This document shows, piece by piece, positions 6,924 to 12,161 of a stretch of DNA of 12,161 nucleotides. The notes under the pieces are model-generated. The model made no database searches. It had not been told where the DNA came from and saw nothing but the letters and a program-made list of their open reading frames with translations. Positions within the stretch are counted from its first letter, which is position 1, and each line of letters opens with the position of its first letter. Source of the DNA: Gammaproteobacteria bacterium. Lineage in GTDB: Bacteria > Pseudomonadota > Gammaproteobacteria > Chromatiales > Chromatiaceae. Where the stretch lies: NCBI GenBank assembly GCA_015767355.1, contig JADWMH010000040.1:1-12161 (forward strand), read 5' to 3'. The translations under genes were made by a program, and so were the position numbers.

Positions 6924-7502
6924 TTACTTTGGCTTTATGCTGTCCATGCCGGCGGTAAAGCCGGAGAGTGAGATTGGCGCATTGATCTGCTTACCATCAG
7001 GGCCGAGAAATGTAACAATCATTTGCTTACCTTTTTTCAGGCGCGCTGTAAACTCCTTGTCGAGTTGCACCCCGGCCTGGCAGCCTTGAGGCAGGCAGGT
7101 CGTGACAGGCACCCTGGCGGCCTTGCCCTCGCCCACTGTGAGTTGAACGCCCGGTGGCAGGATAACGCCCAACGGCAGGGTGAGGATCATGACAGCCTCT
7201 TTTTTACCGGGAACATAGCCGGCGGCGACTTTCAGCATAGGCTGATTGATCTCTGTATTCGTGAGTGTCTGTGAGATCTGGCAGAGTTCGATCTCCTTGC
7301 CCTCGGGATCTTTGAGTTTTTCACACTCTTTGATCCAGTCCTTGAATAGCTCGACTCCCTCCGGAAGTTTTTGCTCTGCGGTTTTCTCCGCAGCAGGGGC
7401 TGCAGCCTTGGGTTTCTCCTTCGGGGCCGCGTCTTCGGCAAATGTGGCGCCACTGGTGATGAGAAGAAGAGCCGCCAGGCCCGAAATAACTTTGTTTAGC
7501 AT
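6924..7502 (-). CDS. IalB (invasion-associated locus B) family exported protein
   Basis: Exported protein of 192 residues. A Sec signal peptide covers residues 1-22 (basic start MLNK, hydrophobic core GLAALLLITSGA, likely cleavage after TFA). A low-complexity linker of Ala, Lys, Pro and Glu (about 23-46) follows, then an IalB-like domain (about 50-185). Cysteines at 60, 74, 136 and 141 could form two disulfides in the periplasm; the CLPQGC pair is typical of the family. IalB is known from Bartonella as an erythrocyte-invasion factor, but homologues are common in free-living proteobacteria and their function is unknown, so no virulence role should be assumed. ATG 7502 has GGAG 9 nt upstream. 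A TGATATAAT extended -10 lies 84-92 bp upstream, giving its own transcript. It is downstream of and codirectional with the DUF349 gene, with a 95-bp gap. Confidence 0.85.
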   Translation of the reverse strand: MLNKVISGLAALLLITSGATFAEDAAPKEKPKAAAPAAEKTAEQKLPEGVELFKDWIKECEKLKDPEGKEIELCQISQTLTNTEINQPMLKVAAGYVPGKKEAVMILTLPLGVILPPGVQLTVGEGKAARVPVTTCLPQGCQAGVQLDKEFTARLKKGKQMIVTFLGPDGKQINAPISLSGFTAGMDSIKPK

Positions 7503-7526
7503 CTATATTGCTCCATTGTGTGGATT

Positions 7527-7546
7527 GAGGCTGTTTTTTCAGCCCC
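7527..7546 (-). other. Hairpin in the leader of the IalB-like gene
   Basis: On the minus strand GGGGCTG and CAGCCTC can form a 7-bp stem (one G-U pair) with a loop of six A residues. It lies about 25 bp before the start codon of the IalB-like gene, inside the leader predicted from the upstream TATAAT. No U-run follows on that strand, so it is not an obvious terminator; an mRNA-stabilising or leader role is possible. Confidence 0.4.
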
Positions 7547-7585
7547 GGGATGATTCTCTAGAAGAGTTCACGAAAAACGGTTGAG

Positions 7586-7594
7586 ATTATATCA
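7586..7594 (-). promoter_or_regulatory. Extended -10 promoter for the IalB-like gene
   Basis: The minus strand reads TGATATAAT, a perfect TATAAT with the TGn extension, so a good -35 is not required. The -35 region would lie inside the last codons of the DUF349 gene and is poor (best candidate TTGCCG, 20 bp away). Transcription would start near 7579, giving a leader of about 75 nt before the ATG at 7502. Confidence 0.5.
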
Positions 7595-7597
7595 CTA

Positions 7598-10432
7598 TCA
7601 CTCGAGAAGGGCGGCAACGATGTTTCGCTCTCTCTGCCTGAGAGTGTCGACATACTCTTGCGGAAGCGGACCATTTACGCAACTCTCCTCAAGAAGCTGC
7701 CTGACATTCTCATTTGAACTGGCGTTATGAGCGAGTCCGCCTGTCATGGCAGTGGAGAGGTGAGTAAGCTGCCATTGTCGGCGTTGCTCATGGAATTCTT
7801 CGGGAGAGTCGATATCGAGGAGCACCTCCATTTCGAGACACAGCTGCAGGCTGTTTTGCAGATTACTGCTGCGCTGAGCGCATAGCTGTTCAATAGTATC
7901 ACCGCCATTCTCCAATGCTTCTATGATGTGTTGATGGCGTTTCTGCATGCGTGATTCAATCGATGGCTGCAGAGTGGGCAGTGCAGACCACTGCTCATGC
8001 AGAGTGCTGATATCTCTATCCTGGCCGCACAGTTGCTGCTCCATTTGATCGCAAAGTTCAGCTTTTTGCAGCAGCAGTTCAAGATGGCGGCGCTCCTGCC
8101 GGATGGAGGCCGCAGTTTCAGCTTCGTCAAACGCAGGTGTGAGCTGAGTGAATTTCAGCTGCAGTGATTTGTATTGCTGGCGGGTAGCCGGACCGATGGT
8201 TTTCCATTCATCCACCAAATGATCACGCTCTTTGCGAGCCGCAGACCAGTTTTCATGTTCAGTGGTGATCAGCTGCTGCAGCTTTTCACAAATCGCTTTT
8301 TTGGCAGAAGTATTTGCTGACTGCTCCTGCTGTTCGCTTTCATGCATTGCGGTGCGGCGGGCAAAAACAGCATCGGTTGCAGTTTTAAACTCTTTCCATA
8401 GCTGCTGCTCCACCTGTTTACTGGCGCTGACGAGTGGTCTCCAGTGCGCCTGTGCAGACTTGGCCTGCTGAATGGCGGTATCGACATCAGACTCCCCGGA
8501 AAGCCTCTGTACCTGTTTGATGAGCCGCTCACGGCGCAGCTTTTCAGATTCACGCACCTCCCCAAGCTTTACCTCAAAGGGTTTTACGGCATCGATAAAT
8601 CGCTGGTTGAGCTTTCTCCAGGCTTTGGAGTCGACTCCTCCCAGCTTGCGCCACTGCTTTTGCGCCTCCTTTATGCGCTTGTCAATCAAGGGCCAGTCGG
8701 GAGTGGACCAGTCGATTTGTGCATTTTCATTTGCGAGCTGGTCACAGAATTCGAGGCGCTGCCGGGCCGCCTGCAGTTGCTGCTGCTGGCGCCGCTCCTG
8801 ATCTGCGATGACAGGAGTATAGGCCTGCTCGGCAATCCCATTAAATTTGTTCCAGATTGCCTCTGGAGCAGGACCGCCTTTGCGATCCAGCTGGCGCCAC
8901 TTGTTTCTCAGATCACGTACATTGTGGGCAAGTTCTCTTGCAGGCAGTCCTGATTGAATCAGCTGCTGCATTTCGCTGATCAGATCTTCACGTACGTGAT
9001 CGCTGCCGAAGCGCTGCCAGTCCTGCAGTTCCGAGAAACGCCCCAGCAGGCTATGATAGGATGCCTTGTGCTGCCGCAGCTGTGTTGTCGCCAGCTTCTC
9101 CAGTCTCTTCAGAACGTTTTGCGCCTTGCTGCGGGAGGCTCCTGCAGCATTCAGTTGCCCCTGATCCAGGGCAGTCTCAAGTTGTTGAAGGAGCTGGTTC
9201 AGCTCGGCTTCGAGTTTTGCTGATGATTCGATGTTCGCCTGCAGGCGTTGTTTTGCCTGAGAGTGATACTGGTGGAAATGTTTTTCCATTTCAGCATCGG
9301 GCTTCGATCTCAGTGCATGCCAGCGGGACTCTATGGCCTTTACACGGGATGCTGTCAGTTGAGCGTCATTTCCAGCGAGGTTTTGCATCTCCGCAATGAT
9401 GGCGTGTTGCTGTGCGTGCAGTTTCCGGTGTTGACCAATTTGCCCGCGGCGCTGAGCAAGTCTTTGCTGCGATTCGGCAAAACGACTCTTGAGAGCAGGG
9501 TTGACGGCCTCAAGATCCTTTTCAAGCTGCTGCCAGCTGTTGCGCAGCATCCATTCGGCAGCCTCTACTTCATTCAGGTTAAGTGACGGCGTGTTGGCAT
9601 TCTGCTCTAAATCATGCAGCAGTGCGTCGCTCTGCTCGCAGAGTTCGAGCTGATGGTCCTGCTGTGCCTTGCTGTTTCGCGACTCCTCGATGGATTTGCC
9701 GATCTGCAGTTGAGCGTTGCTGAATCTGGTTTTCAGCTCCGGTGGGGCATCGGCGTCAACCTTCTCCCACTGTTGGCGGAGTTGATGCAGGGTCGTTTGA
9801 TCAGGTTGCTGAAGTGAAGCAAGGTGTTCTATTTGATCGCACAACTGCTGCTGCAGGTGGGGCAGCTCCTGCAGTAAAGTCTGTTCCTCCACCAGCTCGC
9901 GCGCACGGCGAGCGACGCGCTTGTTATTGCCACGCGCTTCCTTCGCAACGCGTTTCAGCGTGGAGAGCCTGGAGATGCGTTCCAGCGCCTGCAGTCGGAT
10001 GTTGGTGTCTTTATCTGTCAGCGCGACCTCACTGAGCAGCGCAGGTTGTTGCATCTCATTAAGCGCCTGCAGCCGGACTTCGGCTGATTTGCTGTGGCGA
10101 ATCAGATATTCCGCCATCTCACTATTGCCATGCTCTTTCAGCACTTTTTGAGTCTGTTCTACCGATTCGGCATTTTCACTCTGTGCAAGCAGGAACCAGA
10201 GGCGCCTGCCGGCTGCGCGGGAGACGGATGAGTCAGTGTCACTCTCTGCAATATCAAGCAGCAGCTGGATATCAGTAACGCGTCGCAATGCCTGACGGCG
10301 AATCCCGGTATCCCTGTCCTGATGAACGACCTCGACAAGATTGGGGTCGTCATCCGACAGCAGCTGGACAGCTTCAGCACGAATGTCCCGGTTTCGATGC
10401 CGCCATTTTGGTCGGAATAGCTTACGCCACAT
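7598..10432 (-). CDS. Large HEAT-repeat/DUF349 domain protein
   Basis: A 944-residue, highly charged, Gln-rich helical protein without signal peptide or membrane segment, so presumably cytoplasmic. Residues about 12-183 hold HEAT-like repeats of about 26 residues (IRRQALRRV at 44-52, VRLQALNEM at 119-127, IRLQALERI at 145-153). From about 215 to 835 it carries DUF349 modules, each with a key tryptophan (W222, W300, W371, W512, W594, W664, W743, W815). In most of them an aromatic F follows 15 or 18 residues later; W815 has a Met in that place. The C-terminal segment CLEMEVLLDIDSPEEF (865-880) is typical of proteobacterial DUF349 proteins. No catalytic motif is visible; the architecture suggests a scaffold or nucleic-acid or protein-binding role, but the function is unknown to me. 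ATG 10432 has CAGGA 5 nt upstream and a good promoter at 10468-10496. The IalB-like gene lies downstream. Confidence 0.88.
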   Translation of the reverse strand: MWRKLFRPKWRHRNRDIRAEAVQLLSDDDPNLVEVVHQDRDTGIRRQALRRVTDIQLLLDIAESDTDSSVSRAAGRRLWFLLAQSENAESVEQTQKVLKEHGNSEMAEYLIRHSKSAEVRLQALNEMQQPALLSEVALTDKDTNIRLQALERISRLSTLKRVAKEARGNNKRVARRARELVEEQTLLQELPHLQQQLCDQIEHLASLQQPDQTTLHQLRQQWEKVDADAPPELKTRFSNAQLQIGKSIEESRNSKAQQDHQLELCEQSDALLHDLEQNANTPSLNLNEVEAAEWMLRNSWQQLEKDLEAVNPALKSRFAESQQRLAQRRGQIGQHRKLHAQQHAIIAEMQNLAGNDAQLTASRVKAIESRWHALRSKPDAEMEKHFHQYHSQAKQRLQANIESSAKLEAELNQLLQQLETALDQGQLNAAGASRSKAQNVLKRLEKLATTQLRQHKASYHSLLGRFSELQDWQRFGSDHVREDLISEMQQLIQSGLPARELAHNVRDLRNKWRQLDRKGGPAPEAIWNKFNGIAEQAYTPVIADQERRQQQQLQAARQRLEFCDQLANENAQIDWSTPDWPLIDKRIKEAQKQWRKLGGVDSKAWRKLNQRFIDAVKPFEVKLGEVRESEKLRRERLIKQVQRLSGESDVDTAIQQAKSAQAHWRPLVSASKQVEQQLWKEFKTATDAVFARRTAMHESEQQEQSANTSAKKAICEKLQQLITTEHENWSAARKERDHLVDEWKTIGPATRQQYKSLQLKFTQLTPAFDEAETAASIRQERRHLELLLQKAELCDQMEQQLCGQDRDISTLHEQWSALPTLQPSIESRMQKRHQHIIEALENGGDTIEQLCAQRSSNLQNSLQLCLEMEVLLDIDSPEEFHEQRRQWQLTHLSTAMTGGLAHNASSNENVRQLLEESCVNGPLPQEYVDTLRQRERNIVAALLE

Positions 10433-10467
10433 GGGAGTCCTGTTTTTGCATAAAAAGAGTCAGCGCA

Positions 10468-10496
10468 AGTAGACTGTCTCTGCGCTCAGTTGTCAA
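10468..10496 (-). promoter_or_regulatory. Sigma70-type promoter of the DUF349 gene
   Basis: On the minus strand a perfect -35 TTGACA (10491-10496) is followed after exactly 17 bp by TCTACT (10468-10473; 4 of 6 match to TATAAT). Transcription would begin near 10461, about 28 nt before the ATG at 10432. This lies in the 131-bp gap after hemW, so the DUF349 gene can be expressed independently of hemW. The -10 is only moderate. Confidence 0.5.
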
Positions 10497-10563
10497 GGAG
10501 GGTGTTAATTGAGACGATGGGCGAGTCATTTGTGGTTAAACAAAAGAATGTTTGTCATGCTGC

Positions 10564-11727
10564 TCAGCTGAACATTATCAACAGATTATTTAAAAATGTA
10601 CGTCCCATCTGTGTCGCCCTCAGCACTTTCGGGTTTTGTTCCAGCAATCCTGCCCGTCTGGCATGCAGCAACCGCAGTTGAATGGCCTTCAGAGAGAGAC
10701 CGGTGCGCAGCTCAAAAGCAGCTGCAGGTATGCCCTGATTGAGGCGCAGCACATTCATCATGAATTCCAGCAGCAGATCCTCATCCTGTAACCGGTTTTC
10801 GCTGGAGAGTGCATCTCCTGAATGGGCCGATTCGACATAGGCTGCAGGAGAGCGCTGTTTGCGGCGGCGGCTGATGTGGCCGCCATCCATTGATGTCAAC
10901 TTGCCGTGTGCGCCTGCTCCTATGCCGATGTAGTCGCCAAATTGCCAGTAGTTAAGGTTATGCCTGCACTGATGCCCCCCGGTTGCAAAAGCCGACACTT
11001 CATACTGCTTGAAGCCATGCTCTCCCAGCAACTCTATTCCGGCATCGGAGATCTCAGCCAGTTTTTCATGAGAGGGCAAATCATCTGGAGGCTGGCTGCT
11101 GAAGAGCGTGTTGGTTTCTATGGTGAGTTGATACCAGGAGAGATGCTGTGGTTTCAGGGAAATGGCCTGTTTGAGATCATCCATCGCCTGGCCAATGGAC
11201 TGCCCGGGCAGTCCATACATCAGATCGAGATTAATATTGTGGAAGCCTGCATCTGTTGCCAATCTATATGCCTCCAGCGCCTGGTGTGCGCTGTGAATGC
11301 GTCCGATGCTGCGCAGATGTTCATCATTGAAACTCTGTGCGCCGATGGAGAGGCGATTGACGCCTGCCAACCGGTAACCGGCAAAAAAGGCGGCATCTGC
11401 GGCGCCGGGATTTGCCTCAAGTGTGATCTCTGCCCCGGGTTTCAGCGTTATTAGTGTACGCACCCCGTCGAGAAGTTGGGTGATTGCTGTAGCGCTGAAG
11501 AGACTGGGTGTGCCACCACCAATAAATATGCTTTCAAGCTCTCGGTCACTGGCCAGGGGGATCTCTGTCGAAAGATCTTTTAACAGCGCCTCGACATATA
11601 AGGCCTCATTGCTCTCTGCATCGATATCGGCAGAGAGTGCATGGGAGTTGAAGTCACAGTAGGGGCATTTTTTCACGCACCAGGGGATATGAATATAGAG
11701 CGATAACGGTGGCAGGGTGAGATTCAA
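10564..11727 (-). CDS. hemW: Heme chaperone HemW (radical SAM, HemN-like)
   Basis: Cytoplasmic radical-SAM-fold protein of 387 residues (E. coli HemW has 378). Once annotated as an oxygen-independent coproporphyrinogen oxidase, HemW is now known as a heme-binding chaperone that delivers heme to membrane respiratory enzymes. The CxxxCxxC cluster motif is at C17, C21 and C24 (HIPWCVKKCPYCDF). GGGTPS is at 70-75, YGLPGQ at 171-176 and the HemW-type HNLNYW at 256-261. Its N-terminus starts just before PPLSLYIHIPWC, as in HemW, and lacks the extra N-terminal segment of true HemN. The start is TTG at 11727, supported by GAGG 5 nt upstream and the position of the conserved PPLSLYIHIPWC; no ATG exists in frame before the upstream stop at 11755-11757. 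No clear promoter or intrinsic terminator is seen. Confidence 0.96.
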   Translation of the reverse strand: MNLTLPPLSLYIHIPWCVKKCPYCDFNSHALSADIDAESNEALYVEALLKDLSTEIPLASDRELESIFIGGGTPSLFSATAITQLLDGVRTLITLKPGAEITLEANPGAADAAFFAGYRLAGVNRLSIGAQSFNDEHLRSIGRIHSAHQALEAYRLATDAGFHNINLDLMYGLPGQSIGQAMDDLKQAISLKPQHLSWYQLTIETNTLFSSQPPDDLPSHEKLAEISDAGIELLGEHGFKQYEVSAFATGGHQCRHNLNYWQFGDYIGIGAGAHGKLTSMDGGHISRRRKQRSPAAYVESAHSGDALSSENRLQDEDLLLEFMMNVLRLNQGIPAAAFELRTGLSLKAIQLRLLHARRAGLLEQNPKVLRATQMGRTFLNNLLIMFS

Positions 11728-11946
11728 AAGTGCCTCATCATATTGAGTAAGTTCTCAAAAAGACAATGTGAATTTTGTCATTGCGAGGGAGCCTAAGCGA
11801 CTGTGGCAATCTCCAAACAAGATTGCCGCGTCGCCTACGGCTCCTCGCAATGACATCTATTTTAACAAAATGTATTCAATGCACGGAGTCATTGATATGT
11901 TACGACAATACTCAGTATGTTGCTGGCGGGCATGGGAATAGCGATG
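11728..11946. other. Intergenic gap between the dctP-like gene and hemW
   Basis: This 219-bp gap separates two leftward genes. It holds the palindromic repeat at 11776-11855 and a small inverted repeat TTGAG/CTCAA at 11743-11758 just upstream of hemW. On the minus strand TTGTCT and TATGAT, 18 bp apart, resemble a promoter, but the predicted start would fall at the hemW start codon, so I do not call it. No protein-coding frame in the gap looks real. Confidence 0.5.
11776..11855. repeat. 80-bp imperfect palindrome, GTCATTGCGAGG type
   Basis: The left arm (11776-11811) and right arm (11821-11855) begin and end with TGTCATTGCGAGG and its complement CCTCGCAATGACA, with inner blocks GGCAATC and GATTGCC around a 9-nt loop. 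The arms match over most of about 35 bp, with a few mismatches and single-base indels. Repeats built on TTGCGAGGAGC...GCGGCAATC are widely dispersed between genes in many bacteria, probably as non-autonomous mobile or REP-like elements. Transcribed in either direction it would fold into a long hairpin that could separate the dctP-like gene from hemW or protect mRNA ends; there is no strong T-tract on the hemW-ward strand. Confidence 0.75.
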
Positions 11947-12161
11947 CTATTTTTCTGCGCGTGCATTCAGGTAGGCCTGATCTGAAACCGTGCTGAAGGC
12001 GATGGAATCGCTGAGAAACTTCTCATACGAAGCATAGACTTTGGCGCTGAAGGCGTCTTTTTTCGCCAGCTCTGCAACAACCTCCTGAGAGGCTTTGCGC
12101 AATTGCTGCAGGACATCGTCCGGATAGCTGCGCAGTTCAACCTTGTGCTTGTTCAGCAATG
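11947..12161 (-). CDS. TRAP transporter substrate-binding protein, DctP family (C-terminal part)
   Basis: The last 71 codons of a leftward gene whose 5' part lies beyond the right edge. The readable end, VELRSYPDDVLQQLRKAS followed by a KVYASYEKF-like helix and VSDQAYLNAR, matches the C-terminal helices of DctP-type periplasmic receptors of TRAP transporters. These capture carboxylates or other organic acids and pass them to the DctQM membrane subunits using an ion gradient. The substrate cannot be told from this fragment, and no transporter membrane subunit follows downstream; they may lie upstream, outside the window. The stop is TAG at 11947-11949. The TTG at 12157-12159 is an internal leucine codon rather than the start. 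Confidence 0.8.
   Translation of the reverse strand, partial: LLNKHKVELRSYPDDVLQQLRKASQEVVAELAKKDAFSAKVYASYEKFLSDSIAFSTVSDQAYLNARAEK

Noticed and set aside
10540..10563. AAACA...TGTTT inverted repeat after hemW
   Set aside because: A 5-bp AT-rich stem without a following U-run is too weak to be called a terminator.
11736..11772. Promoter-like TTGTCT and TATGAT before hemW
   Set aside because: The transcription start would fall at or inside the hemW start codon, leaving no room for the GAGG ribosome site that supports TTG 11727.
11775..11996. Plus-strand frame of 73 codons covering the palindrome
   Set aside because: It is created by the palindromic repeat and extends into the antisense of the TRAP receptor gene; no family likeness.
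1..12161. CRISPR array, prophage, insertion sequence, tRNA or rRNA genes, or a defence island
   Set aside because: No regularly spaced direct repeats of CRISPR size, no transposase or phage gene and no tRNA-like or rRNA sequence was seen; the only defence-like trace is the HepT remnant.

Overview
This 12.2 kb window is a gene-dense stretch of a bacterial chromosome, almost certainly a gammaproteobacterium. The evidence is a membrane-anchored TerB/J-domain DjlA, HemW and RecG that read like gammaproteobacterial enzymes, and a proteobacterial-type large DUF349 protein. The combination with NnrS, a TRAP-transporter receptor and short intergenic repeats suggests an environmental, perhaps sulfur-oxidising (Chromatiales-like) lineage. 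That placement is inference from gene content only.

Layout. From 28 to 3858 four genes run rightward, closely spaced: argH (argininosuccinate lyase, last step of arginine synthesis), an nnrS-family membrane protein (nitrosative stress), a small MazG-like nucleotide pyrophosphohydrolase and djlA (membrane J-domain co-chaperone). They look like one transcription unit of mixed housekeeping and stress functions. A 129-bp convergent gap (3859-3987) carries two repeats, a 9-bp-period CACGGA array and a TAGGATG...GCGCATC hairpin. recG (branched-DNA helicase) runs leftward from 6081 to 3988.

A 420-bp stretch without an intact gene (6082-6501) follows. It is AT-richer by eye and holds the 3' stump of a HepT-like (DUF86/HEPN) toxin gene. 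The remaining genes are a yjbQ/UPF0047 gene (rightward), then leftward an IalB-family exported protein, a 944-residue HEAT/DUF349 protein and hemW (heme chaperone). yjbQ and the ialB-like gene converge with only 2 bp between stop codons. After hemW comes a 219-bp gap with an 80-bp imperfect palindrome of the GTCATTGCGAGG type. The window ends inside the C-terminal part of a leftward TRAP transporter receptor gene (dctP-like).

Most genes are independent housekeeping or stress functions rather than one pathway. I do not see a coherent undescribed multi-gene system. The items most worth a second look are the toxin remnant with its intact RX4HXY motif, the regular W-to-F module architecture of the DUF349 protein, and the three intergenic repeat types.
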